The translations under genes were made by a program, and so were the position numbers. DNA of 64,000 nt from Butyrivibrio sp. CB08 (lineage in GTDB: Bacteria > Bacillota > Clostridia > Lachnospirales > Lachnospiraceae): NCBI RefSeq assembly GCF_003625485.1, contig NZ_RAIR01000001.1, positions 62,001 to 126,000 of the forward strand. Reading direction: 5' to 3'. The notes below the pieces were generated by a model. It ran no database searches, was not told the origin of the DNA, and saw only the letters and a list, made by a program, of their open reading frames with translations. The first letter of the stretch is position 1; each line of letters opens with the position of its first letter. Of this stretch, positions 16,197 through 24,796 are shown in pieces.

Positions 16197-17205
16197 GCTG
16201 TTGGGGGCGGTGTTGGAAAAAGTAAGTATTATTATTCCTGTATATAACAGGAAAAAGTATATTGATTTGACTATTGAAAGCTGTTTATCACAAGACTATC
16301 CATCTTTGGAAGTTATTGTAGTTGATGACGGTTCAACAGATGGACTAGATCAGTATATCAAAAAGTATGATGGAAAAATAATATATGCGTTTCAATGTAA
16401 TCAAGGTGCCCCATCTGCGAGAAACACAGGACTGAGAATGTGTTCTGGCGAGTATGTGCTATTTTTGGATGCGGGAGATTATCTGCTGGAAGGTAGTATA
16501 AAAACATTGATGTCTTATGTAAAAGATAAGACTGATATAGTGCTTGGAAATATGTATATTGAGTATGAAGGTGGTAGCCGCAAAATACAAAGGAATGTAT
16601 TGACTAAACATAAGTATTATGGCGATGATTGCTGTGAGTTTTGCTGCTTGGCAGCGACTCCACCTACAAAAGTATATAGGAAGAAACTGTTGGATAAAAA
16701 TGATATTGAGTATTCTGATCTATCTATAGGTCAGGATTTAAGCTTTCATTTAAAATGTGTTTTGGCATGTGAAAGTATATTTACTATTCCAGACTGTGTC
16801 AGTTCTGGTATTCAAATGGAAGGAGGCATTTCTAGAACTTATACAGGAAAAATAGCCGGGATAATTGATGCTTTTAGGGATGTCGAAAACTATGCAAGCA
16901 AGAATCAGGATCATATGCAGCGATATGAAAGGCTAAAATATGTTGAATATTATCATCTGTTTTGGCAATTGATTAAAGTGCCGCTGATTATTGAAAAAAA
17001 AGAGCGGAAAGAAACTGCTCATTTACTTGTGAGTGAATTCAGTAGATTGAAACTAGAGGTGAATGGTTGGAAATATCGTGATGTAAAGAAGTTCTATTGT
17101 TTTTTGATGATAATCAAAATGATGATTGAATTATGGACTTCTAATTGTTTCTGTTATTTTTACAGAAAGCTTTTTTCTTTTAAACAAAGAAGGAATTATA
17201 GATGA
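16189..17205 (+). CDS. glycosyltransferase family 2 protein
   Basis: A 338-residue GT-A fold transferase. The N-terminal ~110 residues carry the GT2 signature: VSIIIPVYNRKKYIDLTIES, VIVVDDGSTDGLDQYI, APSARNTGLRMCSGEYVLFL, with DAGD in the place of the metal-binding DxD. The C-terminal ~100 residues are basic and partly hydrophobic, so it may sit at the membrane. The TTG at 16189 overlaps the previous gene by eight bases. GTG 16210 and TTG 16213 are alternatives, the latter with GGGGG five bases ahead, so the first eight residues are uncertain. Confidence 0.87.
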   Translation: MGKLLGAVLEKVSIIIPVYNRKKYIDLTIESCLSQDYPSLEVIVVDDGSTDGLDQYIKKYDGKIIYAFQCNQGAPSARNTGLRMCSGEYVLFLDAGDYLLEGSIKTLMSYVKDKTDIVLGNMYIEYEGGSRKIQRNVLTKHKYYGDDCCEFCCLAATPPTKVYRKKLLDKNDIEYSDLSIGQDLSFHLKCVLACESIFTIPDCVSSGIQMEGGISRTYTGKIAGIIDAFRDVENYASKNQDHMQRYERLKYVEYYHLFWQLIKVPLIIEKKERKETAHLLVSEFSRLKLEVNGWKYRDVKKFYCFLMIIKMMIELWTSNCFCYFYRKLFSFKQRRNYR

Positions 17206-18464
17206 GATTATCTTTCGATAAGTCTTTGGGACAGTTGTGTATATTTATATTATTTTGCTTTTGGATAATTCTTTGCAGATATCAAAGAACAGGAGATGTT
17301 GGGGATTATATTTTTTCTGCTGAAATTATCTTTTTTTGTGTAGCACTTATTATAAGGGGGCGTGCTCATTGGGAAATTGGGCCGGCATTCATTTTATACA
17401 TAACGTTTATTTTGGTTAGAGAAATTGAGTCTTTTTACCTGACAGGAGCTATCGAAGGCGAGTCGAAAATAATTATATATTCTGAATTTGGAGTTGCTGT
17501 TTTACTTTTGGTTTTGCTTACAGATACTTCTAAAGAAAAGATCTACCGATTGCTTAGAAATTTTGGGGTAGCAAATGCACTAATTGGTTGTTTTGAATAC
17601 ACATATAAGACTAGTTGGATAGCTAAGTATATTATGGTTCCTACCCACAGGTACTTTCTGCAAAATATGGGGACAGATCAATGGCGAGTCCGAACTGTAT
17701 TTTTGCATCCTGTAATATGTGCAGTGTTTATGATTATTACATGGATACTATTGCTATATATCCCCATAAATAATAGATGGCTGCAGCGTTTTGCACAAGG
17801 TGTGACTGTGGTGTGCCTGATTGAAACAAAATCAAGGAGTAGTTGGATATCTTTTGCTGTAGTTACTTTCTTATATTTTCTAGTACGACAAGCAAAAGGT
17901 AAAAAAGAAATAGATAGAAGTTTTATCTTTAGATGGATGGTAGCAGTAGTTTTCCTTATTCTCTTGGCATTATTGTGTAGTGACTGGTTCGAGATGCTAT
18001 TTAATACTGTTTCGTCGCGTTTGATTGCAGGATTGAATAAGAATAATGAAGGTAACTACAACAGAATGATGATGATACGCATAGGAACAAGCATATTTGG
18101 GAAAGCTAAGCCGCTTAACAGAATGTTTGGAAATGGCGCAAACTATGCTATAAATTACCTTCGAGCTCATCCAATAAGAGGTTGGAATAGAGCTGTTGAT
18201 AATACATATGTTACAGTTCTGTTAAACTATGGAATTGTGGGCTTATTTTTACAGCTATCAATTCTACTTTTATCCGTTCAAAATATGATAAAAACCAAGT
18301 CGAAAATGACTGAAATGTGTGCATTGGCTGTGATTTCTTTATTTGTTTCTGGATTTTTTTATGAAATGTATTCTTGGTTTACTACGACTGTGTGTTTAAG
18401 CGTTTTTTTGCTTGGGCAGGGTGAAATGGTAAAGCATACTGCAAAAGTGAGATTTGTGAGATGA
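17202..18464 (+). CDS. O-antigen polymerase/ligase-like membrane protein (Wzy-type)
   Basis: A 420-residue polytopic membrane protein with about ten to twelve hydrophobic segments and one longer loop near residues 265-335 (AGLNKNNEGNYNRMMMIRIG, then MFGNGANYAINYLRAH and NTYVTVLLNYGIVGLF). That loop, with a conserved arginine and a glycine- and asparagine-rich stretch, fits the Wzy_C/O-antigen ligase family. It would polymerise repeat units on the outer face of the membrane. Wzy proteins vary greatly in sequence, so the call also rests on the neighbouring flippase and transferases. It overlaps both neighbours by four bases. Confidence 0.8.
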   Translation: MRLSFDKSLGQLCIFILFCFWIILCRYQRTGDVGDYIFSAEIIFFCVALIIRGRAHWEIGPAFILYITFILVREIESFYLTGAIEGESKIIIYSEFGVAVLLLVLLTDTSKEKIYRLLRNFGVANALIGCFEYTYKTSWIAKYIMVPTHRYFLQNMGTDQWRVRTVFLHPVICAVFMIITWILLLYIPINNRWLQRFAQGVTVVCLIETKSRSSWISFAVVTFLYFLVRQAKGKKEIDRSFIFRWMVAVVFLILLALLCSDWFEMLFNTVSSRLIAGLNKNNEGNYNRMMMIRIGTSIFGKAKPLNRMFGNGANYAINYLRAHPIRGWNRAVDNTYVTVLLNYGIVGLFLQLSILLLSVQNMIKTKSKMTEMCALAVISLFVSGFFYEMYSWFTTTVCLSVFLLGQGEMVKHTAKVRFVR

Positions 18465-19429
18465 TGCATATGGATACCAAAGGCGAAATGGGTTATTCTT
18501 TCGGAGTTGTTATATTAAATTATTGTACTTATGAAATTACTTGTAATTGTGTAGAGAGCTATATTAACAATGCAGAAAAGAATATAAATGTTGTGATTGT
18601 GGACAACGGATCTCCTGATTTGTCTGGAAGGAAATTAGCGCAAAAGTATTCAGATAATAAAAATGCACATGTTATAGAAAACCACGAGAATGTTGGCTTT
18701 TCTAAGGGGATGAATATTGGGCTGGCTTACGCTAAAAATGAATTAAAATGTGATTTTATCATTATCTCCAATAGTGATATTGAATTAAAAACTAAGAATT
18801 ACCTTTCAAAAATTGAATGGGCATATGAGCATTACAAATTTGCTGTATTAGGTCCGTATATTGATAATTTAAATGATGAAAGCAATGAAAAAAATCCTTA
18901 TTTAGTCGAAACTTTGACATTAGATGAAAAGTACAAAAAAACAAAACGGAAATTGCTAATTCGAAAAATACGTCTTTTACTTGCATATATATATTTGGAT
19001 TCTTTGTGGGATCTTTTTTTAGAAATGATACGATTGATTTATGAATCAATTAGCGTTGAATACAAGGAAAAAAGGAAAATATCAGAACGGAGAAAAGAAG
19101 CAGAGAAGAATATATGCCAGAATACAGCTTTACACGGAAGCGTTTTTGTTTTGTCTCCAATATACCACAATACGTTCAATGGATTATTGGAAGTAACATT
19201 TTTATACGAGGAGGAATGGCTTCTTTATAATCAGTGCGCGCAAGAAAACTTGAAAATGCTATATTACCCTGAAATAAAGGTTTTACATAATGGGGGTGGG
19301 GGTAATTCGTTAAAAAAACTATATTCCCAGGAACATAATAGACATATTTGTAAACTTAAACAGCAAAATAATAGTGACAAGCAGATACTTCAGTATATAG
19401 CAAATTATCGGAAAAATGGAATTGATTAG
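18461..19429 (+). CDS. glycosyltransferase family 2 protein (rhamnosyltransferase-like)
   Basis: A 322-residue GT-A fold enzyme. It has GVVILNYCTYEITCNCVESY, NVVIVDNGSPDLSGRKL, NVGFSKGMNIGLAYAKN and FIIISNSDIEL, a pattern common in rhamnosyl- and galactofuranosyl-type GT2 proteins. The NSDIEL segment would hold the metal-binding acidic residues. A middle insertion (~150-220) is unusually lysine- and arginine-rich with a hydrophobic stretch, a possible membrane contact. The ATG overlaps the polymerase stop by four bases, and its end overlaps the flippase start by 14 bases. Confidence 0.85.
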   Translation: MMHMDTKGEMGYSFGVVILNYCTYEITCNCVESYINNAEKNINVVIVDNGSPDLSGRKLAQKYSDNKNAHVIENHENVGFSKGMNIGLAYAKNELKCDFIIISNSDIELKTKNYLSKIEWAYEHYKFAVLGPYIDNLNDESNEKNPYLVETLTLDEKYKKTKRKLLIRKIRLLLAYIYLDSLWDLFLEMIRLIYESISVEYKEKRKISERRKEAEKNICQNTALHGSVFVLSPIYHNTFNGLLEVTFLYEEEWLLYNQCAQENLKMLYYPEIKVLHNGGGGNSLKKLYSQEHNRHICKLKQQNNSDKQILQYIANYRKNGID

Positions 19430-20849
19430 ACGAAAATCATTAAAAATTAATGCGGTTCTTAATGTTATCAGACAGGCATGTGCCGTACTGTTTCCTCTTA
19501 TTGTATATCCCTATATTACTAGAACTATCGGGGTGGATTTTTTTGGTAGATACAGCTTTGCTGATTCAGTTGTGAGTTTTTTTACAGTTTTGGCAATGCT
19601 GGGTGTATCTACATATGCCATTAGGGAAGCGTCTGGAATGAGAGACGACAAGATAGCGATTGATAGATTTGCATCAGAGATGTTAATTATTAATGGCTTG
19701 GCTTTTTTAGTTTCAATAATTTTTCTTTTTTGTATCACAATTCTGGTTCCAAGGATTAAAGACGATTGGATTATTATTTGCATTTTGGCAATTGGTATAT
19801 TTGCTAATGTGATTGGTCGAGATTGGATCAATGTAGTTTATGAGGATTATTTCTACATTACGCTTAGATATATCATAATTCATATTATTTCATTGGGATT
19901 GATGCTGGTTCTTGTGAAAAATCCTACGGATTACTACATTTTTGCTGTTTTAATGGTTTTGACAAATTCGGGTGGATATTTAATTAATGTGTTGTATATC
20001 AGGAAGTATACCAGGATTGTTAAGGTGCCTCTAAAGGGAATTAGAAAGCACCTAAAACCAATATTCATTCTTTTTTCTATTTCAATAGCGTCAAAGATAT
20101 ATATAAATTCAGATATAACTATTTTAGGTTTTATGGTAAGTGATGAAGCATTAGGCATTTATTCTATATCATCCAAAGTATATCTGTTGGTTAAGGCATT
20201 GGTAAATGCCGCAATGCAAGTTGCTATTCCGAGGATATCAAAGAACGTTCAGGAAAATAAATTTGATGAAGTTAAGGCTATTTTAAAGAGAATTAAAAAT
20301 GGTCTTTTTGTTGTAATAATTCCTTTGGCAGTTGGAGTCGTTTTAAAAGCGGATGCGATTATAAGGATTTTATGTGGAGAAGAATATGGCTCTAGCGGAC
20401 AATCACTACAGGTGCTTGCAGGAGCACTTGTTTTTGCGGTATTTGCTTGTTACTATGCGCATTTGGTTTTGGTTCCTTCCAAGAAAGAACGTAGTTTTGC
20501 TAACGCAACGTTTTTATCTGTAATTGCTAACGTTGGTCTGAATCTTGTTCTTATACCCCATTTAGGGATATTAGGAGCTGCTATATCTACCGTAGTTTCA
20601 GAAATTGTTGTTTTACTGATTTGTCTGATTAATTCTGATGAGCTTTATGTAAAGATTGATAAAACGATCATGGTGTTAGCTGCTGTTTGTGGTGGGATAA
20701 CATATGTTGTTTGTGGTTATTTCGAAAGAATGAGACTGCCTGCAATTTATGATATTATGTTTAGCTTTTTTGCATCAGTAGTATTATGTGGAATTGTTTT
20801 GTACTGTTATGAGAAGGTTATTTCAAAACAAAAAACATTGGATAAATGA
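19416..20849 (+). CDS. oligosaccharide flippase (Wzx-type, MOP superfamily)
   Basis: A 477-residue integral membrane protein with about 12-14 hydrophobic segments. The start (NAVLNVIRQACAVLFPLIVY, PYITRTIGVDFFGRYSFADS) is the hallmark of the polysaccharide synthesis flippase family, and YINSDITILGFMVSDEALGI lies near the middle. It would move the undecaprenyl-linked repeat unit across the membrane before polymerisation. It is distinct from the two MATE exporters in the window, although all belong to one superfamily. Overlapping ends show tight co-transcription with its neighbours. Confidence 0.92.
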   Translation: MELIRRKSLKINAVLNVIRQACAVLFPLIVYPYITRTIGVDFFGRYSFADSVVSFFTVLAMLGVSTYAIREASGMRDDKIAIDRFASEMLIINGLAFLVSIIFLFCITILVPRIKDDWIIICILAIGIFANVIGRDWINVVYEDYFYITLRYIIIHIISLGLMLVLVKNPTDYYIFAVLMVLTNSGGYLINVLYIRKYTRIVKVPLKGIRKHLKPIFILFSISIASKIYINSDITILGFMVSDEALGIYSISSKVYLLVKALVNAAMQVAIPRISKNVQENKFDEVKAILKRIKNGLFVVIIPLAVGVVLKADAIIRILCGEEYGSSGQSLQVLAGALVFAVFACYYAHLVLVPSKKERSFANATFLSVIANVGLNLVLIPHLGILGAAISTVVSEIVVLLICLINSDELYVKIDKTIMVLAAVCGGITYVVCGYFERMRLPAIYDIMFSFFASVVLCGIVLYCYEKVISKQKTLDK

Positions 20850-20862
20850 AAGAGTTTAATAT

Positions 20863-21789
20863 ATGGACCAGGCATGCCTGATAGTGATTTTTAATCACAG
20901 ATTTGATTCTAATTTATCAAAGATAAGAGAATTATATTCTACTAGATTTTCTGATATCTTTGTGCTTATTCCATTTTATGATGGCCCTGATATTGATGGA
21001 TTACATATTATCCCGATATATGAGTCATCGTATTGTTTTGGCGGATATATAGCACAAGGAGCAAAATACATTAAAGATTTCAAATATAAGTATTATTGCG
21101 TGATAGCTGATGATCTTATGCTGAATCCTGATATTACAGGGCAAAATTTGGCGAAGTATTTGGGACTAGGTGCAAATAGTTCATATATTAAAAAAATATG
21201 TCCATTAAATCAATCCAAAGGACTGAAACCTAAACGCCTTAGAAAATATGTTTTAGAGCCTTTTACATTATATAGTGGAACTGAATTCGAAAGAGAAATC
21301 CCTAAGCGAGAAGAGGCTTATAAAATATGTCGTGAAAAATATGGGTATTCTGATGAATATATGTCTGGAAGGTTGATTTTGAGAAGTATTTTTGAAGGTA
21401 ATCCTTTGGGAAGTATCCTAAGAATAAAGGATATGTGTTCTTGTATTATTGCTAACAAAGGTACAAGACTTCCTTACCCACTATTTAAAATATATAGTGA
21501 TTTTATTGTAATAAATGGCAAGGACTTCGCCATGGTGGCAAGAATGCTTGGCGTCTTTTCTGCGATGGGACTTTTTGCTGAAGTAGCGATACCAACTGCG
21601 ATGGCACTTTGCTGTGCTGACTTAGTAACAGAAGCAAATTCTGGGAAAAAAGGCATAGAAATGTGGAAAACATCTGAAATAGACAGCCTGCAAGAGAAGT
21701 ATTCTTTTAGTGTAAAGAAAATGACTGATGATTGGGATAAGAATGTAATCTATTATCATCCAGTAAAACTATCAAAATGGAATGAATAA
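20863..21789 (+). CDS. unknown protein of the exopolysaccharide locus
   Basis: Not recognised with confidence. A 308-residue soluble protein with a strand pattern like a nucleotide-sugar GT-A domain: ACLIVIFNHRFDSNLSKIRE at the start and YYCVIADDLMLNP near residue 90, where ADD could play the DxD role. The second half has HTH-free alpha/beta sequence with IYSDFIVINGKDFAMVARML and a hydrophobic GLFAEVAIPTAMALCC stretch. Its place as the last gene of the operon, 13 bases after the flippase, suggests a glycan-decorating or regulatory role. A divergent glycosyltransferase is the leading idea, unproven. Confidence 0.6.
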   Translation: MDQACLIVIFNHRFDSNLSKIRELYSTRFSDIFVLIPFYDGPDIDGLHIIPIYESSYCFGGYIAQGAKYIKDFKYKYYCVIADDLMLNPDITGQNLAKYLGLGANSSYIKKICPLNQSKGLKPKRLRKYVLEPFTLYSGTEFEREIPKREEAYKICREKYGYSDEYMSGRLILRSIFEGNPLGSILRIKDMCSCIIANKGTRLPYPLFKIYSDFIVINGKDFAMVARMLGVFSAMGLFAEVAIPTAMALCCADLVTEANSGKKGIEMWKTSEIDSLQEKYSFSVKKMTDDWDKNVIYYHPVKLSKWNE

Positions 21790-21867
21790 TAGGAAAAAGC
21801 CAATGAAAACGCTATAATTGATAGGCAAGGAAAAATAGAACGTTTCGAAAAATTGGAGGAAAGAGTA

Positions 21868-22293
21868 ATGGCAATCGACAACAACTGTGGATACTGCGTA
21901 GGAGGAGAGCCTCTTGCAAAGTTCGGCATCAAGATCTGTGACCTGGAGGTGAGTCAGCTGATCCTTTTCAAGGAGCAGAGCCACAAGGGCAGATGTATTG
22001 TAGCTTACAAGGATCACATCAGTGAGATCGTTGATATATCTGATGCGGAGAGGAATGCGTTCTTTGCAGATGTTAACAGGGCTGCAAAGGCTATCCACAA
22101 GGCATTTAATCCTGACAAGGTAAACTATGGAGCATACGGAGACACTGGTTGTCACCTTCACATGCACCTGGTTCCCAAGTACAAGGACGGCTTTGAGTGG
22201 GGCGGAGTCTTCGAGATGAATCCTCAAAAGGTCTTCCTTTCAGATGCTGAGTACGATGAGCTGATCCAGAAGATCAAGGACAACCTGGAGTAA
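21868..22293 (+). CDS. HIT-family protein
   Basis: A 141-residue member of the histidine-triad superfamily of nucleotide hydrolases/transferases, acting on AMP-linked substrates such as dinucleoside polyphosphates or adenylated compounds. The triad motif HLHMHLVPK lies near residues 94-102. The N-terminus has a CxxC pair (NNCGYCVGGE) that may bind zinc. TTGGAGG ends about eight bases before the ATG, which rules out the upstream TTG at 21853. It begins a compact run of housekeeping-type genes and its base composition differs sharply from the exopolysaccharide genes just before it. The exact substrate is unknown. Confidence 0.92.
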   Translation: MAIDNNCGYCVGGEPLAKFGIKICDLEVSQLILFKEQSHKGRCIVAYKDHISEIVDISDAERNAFFADVNRAAKAIHKAFNPDKVNYGAYGDTGCHLHMHLVPKYKDGFEWGGVFEMNPQKVFLSDAEYDELIQKIKDNLE

Positions 22294-22298
22294 TTTAC

Positions 22299-22784
22299 AT
22301 GCCAAGACCTGAAAATCTGACAACCCTGTGTTACCTGGAGAGAGGCGACTCTTACCTTATGATGCACAGGGTTTCCAAGAAAAATGACATAAACAAGGAC
22401 AAGTGGATTGGCGTTGGCGGTCACTTTGAAGAGGGTGAGAGTCCTGAGGAGTGCATAAAAAGAGAGATCCTCGAGGAGACCGGATATGATATCCCTATGG
22501 AAGAGATCCGCTACAGGGCTGTTATCACCTTTATTTCTGACAGAGGCGACTATGAGCTCATGAGTCTCTTTACAGCCAAGGCCCCGGAAGGGGAGCCGAT
22601 TCCCTGCAGTGAAGGCGTCTATGAATGGGTGGCAAAAGAGAAGGTTCCATCCCTCAATATCTGGGAAGGGGACAAGTTATTCTTCAAGGAACTTGATCGG
22701 AGCCAGGATTTCTTTTTCATGAAACTTCACTATGACATGGAGGATAACCTGACAGAGGCGGTATTAAACGGAAAAAAGTTATGA
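22299..22784 (+). CDS. Nudix hydrolase, 8-oxo-dGTP diphosphatase-like
   Basis: A 161-residue Nudix enzyme that cleaves nucleoside diphosphates linked to another group. The Nudix box is complete at residues ~43-65: GGHFEEGESPEECIKREI followed by LEETGYD, with the metal-binding REIxEETG glutamates. The N-terminus (TTLCYLERGDSYLMMHRVSK) and overall form match the MutT/YtkD-like group annotated as 8-oxo-dGTP diphosphatase in Clostridia. Substrate choice within Nudix proteins is hard to predict. It starts five bases after the HIT gene and shares ATGA with the lipoprotein downstream. Confidence 0.9.
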   Translation: MPRPENLTTLCYLERGDSYLMMHRVSKKNDINKDKWIGVGGHFEEGESPEECIKREILEETGYDIPMEEIRYRAVITFISDRGDYELMSLFTAKAPEGEPIPCSEGVYEWVAKEKVPSLNIWEGDKLFFKELDRSQDFFFMKLHYDMEDNLTEAVLNGKKL

Positions 22785-23590
22785 AAAAGAGAGTAGTTAT
22801 CGCAGCTTTGGCTATGGCGTTTGTCATGTCAGGCTGCAGTTTAAATGATTATAATGAAGGCCTTGATGAGGCTAATGAGCTGGTTAGCGGCGTTGTTGAC
22901 GCTGTTGGCGAACTTGCCAATGAAAGCGGAGCTCTAAGCGAGATCAAGGACAATGTAAAGGACAGCATTAACGAAGAAGTTACTGAAAGCGTCAAGGAGA
23001 CGGTAAGAGAAGCTGGCAAACAGGCAGCAGGAGCTGTAACAGACTCTGTGAAGGACGCTGCGTCCAAGGCTCTTTCAGATGCAACATCCAAGGCAGTTAC
23101 TGATGCGGCTTCTCAGGCTGTTTCAGATGTGGCATCGCAGGCGCTATCTGCTGCGGAAGATAGTGAGGGAGGAATCCTCTCATCAGCCGAAGACATAGAG
23201 CTTACAAACACTGATGGCAAGGGCAAGAATTACAGCTTTAAGTATGACGGCCAGGAATATACTGCCATTTACACTACAGATAACTGGAAGATCAAGAATT
23301 CATACAAGATATTAAGCGAAACTGACCAGATCATTATCTGTCAGGCTCTCATTGATGAACACCCTGTCCACGGAAAAGATATGGTAAGCTTCCGCACGGC
23401 AGAAGACATGGCCTACGAATGGCAGATCCACAACATGGCATATGTTTTTATAAGGGATGACGATGATCTGAAAAACCATGCCAAGGATGTGGATTTTGAT
23501 CCCGAGGATCAGGGCATGACCATGGAGGAGTTCTACAAGTCAAGAACTGGTAAGGACCTGGATATTGGCGATATCCTGGGTGACAATTAA
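22781..23590 (+). CDS. lipoprotein with amphipathic helical repeats
   Basis: A 269-residue exported lipoprotein of unknown role. The signal peptide ends in a clear lipobox (MAFVMSGC, Cys near residue 20). Residues ~25-130 are alanine-, serine-, valine- and aspartate-rich with an irregular 11-residue-like repeat (VTDSVKDAASKALSDATSKA and variants), predicted to be one long amphipathic helix like LEA or apolipoprotein repeats. Residues ~140-269 form a compact domain with FKYDGQEYTAIYTTDNWKI. The ATG overlaps the Nudix stop, so it is translationally coupled. No family function can be given. Confidence 0.8.
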   Translation: MKKRVVIAALAMAFVMSGCSLNDYNEGLDEANELVSGVVDAVGELANESGALSEIKDNVKDSINEEVTESVKETVREAGKQAAGAVTDSVKDAASKALSDATSKAVTDAASQAVSDVASQALSAAEDSEGGILSSAEDIELTNTDGKGKNYSFKYDGQEYTAIYTTDNWKIKNSYKILSETDQIIICQALIDEHPVHGKDMVSFRTAEDMAYEWQIHNMAYVFIRDDDDLKNHAKDVDFDPEDQGMTMEEFYKSRTGKDLDIGDILGDN

Positions 23591-23604
23591 GATAGGAGGT
23601 GTCC

Positions 23605-24114
23605 ATGAAGGTTATACAGCTGGTAAGTGGCGATTTTGAGGACCTGGAGCTTTGGTGTCCTGTGATGCGCCTTAGAGAAGAAGGTATTACTGTGGACATG
23701 GTAGCTGAAAAGAAGGGTGAATACACCGGAAAATATGGCGTTCACTGCGAAGCTACCCTGACCTTTGATGAAGTGGATCCAAAGGACTATGATGGCGTTT
23801 TGGTACCTGGAGGATGGGCACCTGATAAGCTCCGTCGTTTCCCTAAGGTACTGGAGATAGTAAAGAGCATGAACGATGAAGGAAAGCTCATCGGCGAGAT
23901 CTGTCATGCAGGGTGGGTTCTCATCTCAGCTGACGTTCTTAAAGGCAGGAAAGTCACCAGTACTCCCGGAATTAAAGATGATATGAAAAACGCAGGTGCT
24001 ACCTGGCTTGACGAGGCAGTAGTTGTTGATAGAAACATCATTTCAGCCAGAAGACCACCGGATATCCCACAGTACAACAAGGCGCTTGTAGATTTCCTAA
24101 AGGGCAGAGGATGA
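23605..24114 (+). CDS. DJ-1/PfpI family protein
   Basis: A 169-residue protein of the DJ-1/PfpI superfamily (class I glutamine amidotransferase-like fold). The nucleophile elbow is GEICHAGWVLISADVLKG with Cys near residue 99 and His next to it. The later segments VTSTPGIKDDMKNAGATWLD and ISARRPPDIPQY match PfpI/YhbO-type proteins, which are linked to stress protection and to glyoxalase or chaperone activity. AGGAGG lies five bases before the ATG; an in-frame GTG two codons earlier is less likely. It overlaps sfsA through ATGA. Confidence 0.92.
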   Translation: MKVIQLVSGDFEDLELWCPVMRLREEGITVDMVAEKKGEYTGKYGVHCEATLTFDEVDPKDYDGVLVPGGWAPDKLRRFPKVLEIVKSMNDEGKLIGEICHAGWVLISADVLKGRKVTSTPGIKDDMKNAGATWLDEAVVVDRNIISARRPPDIPQYNKALVDFLKGRG

Positions 24115-24767
24115 AGTATCAGAATATAGTAGAAGCTAAGTTTATAGCAAGACCAAACAGGTTCATTGCCAGAGTTTTACTAGATGGCAATGAACTTGTT
24201 GTTCATGTGAAAAACACAGGAAGATGCAGGGAACTTTTGATTCCCGGATGCACAGTTTTCCTTGATAAGGCCCAGAACCCTGAGAGGAAGACGCCATACG
24301 ACCTGGTGGCAGTAGAAAATGAGGGAAGGATCATCAACATCGACTCCCAGGCGCCAAACGTAGTTGTTAAGGAGTGGCTTTTGGCTCAAAACCACTATGA
24401 CCTGGTAAAACCTGAGCATAAATATGGCGATTCCAGAATAGATTTTTACATGGAAAAAGGCGATGAAAAGTTCCTTATGGAAGTTAAAGGGTGCACTCTT
24501 TTTAGGGACGGAATAGGGTATTTTCCTGACGCTCCAACTGAGCGTGGCGCTAAGCATTTAAGAGAACTTGCTGCGGCTGTTAAATCTGGATTTAACACAT
24601 CGATAGCATTTGTTATTCAAGGAGAGGGTATATCGGAAGTAAGACCCAATGAAGAAACCGATCCTGAATTTACCCGGGCATTTAATAAGGCAAAAAAAGC
24701 TGGTGTTAAAATTGTCTTCTTGAAATGTAAGGTGACAAAGGATAGCCTTAATATCGTTGCGGACTAA
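24111..24767 (+). CDS. sfsA: SfsA family DNA/RNA nuclease
   Basis: A 218-residue SfsA protein, historically the sugar fermentation stimulation protein. It has an N-terminal OB-like domain (FIARPNRFIARVLLDGNELV, NTGRCRELLIPGCTVFL) and a C-terminal PD-(D/E)XK-type core with KYGDSRIDFYM and FLMEVKGCTLF, where Asp, Glu and Lys form the likely active site. Length and motif order match the family throughout. Reported activities are DNA binding and nuclease action; the cell role remains unclear. It is coupled to the PfpI gene upstream and is followed 29 bases later by the EamA transporter. Confidence 0.95.
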   Translation: MKYQNIVEAKFIARPNRFIARVLLDGNELVVHVKNTGRCRELLIPGCTVFLDKAQNPERKTPYDLVAVENEGRIINIDSQAPNVVVKEWLLAQNHYDLVKPEHKYGDSRIDFYMEKGDEKFLMEVKGCTLFRDGIGYFPDAPTERGAKHLRELAAAVKSGFNTSIAFVIQGEGISEVRPNEETDPEFTRAFNKAKKAGVKIVFLKCKVTKDSLNIVAD

Positions 24768-24796
24768 ATTTTTGAATAGATTGTAGAGGATAAGTT

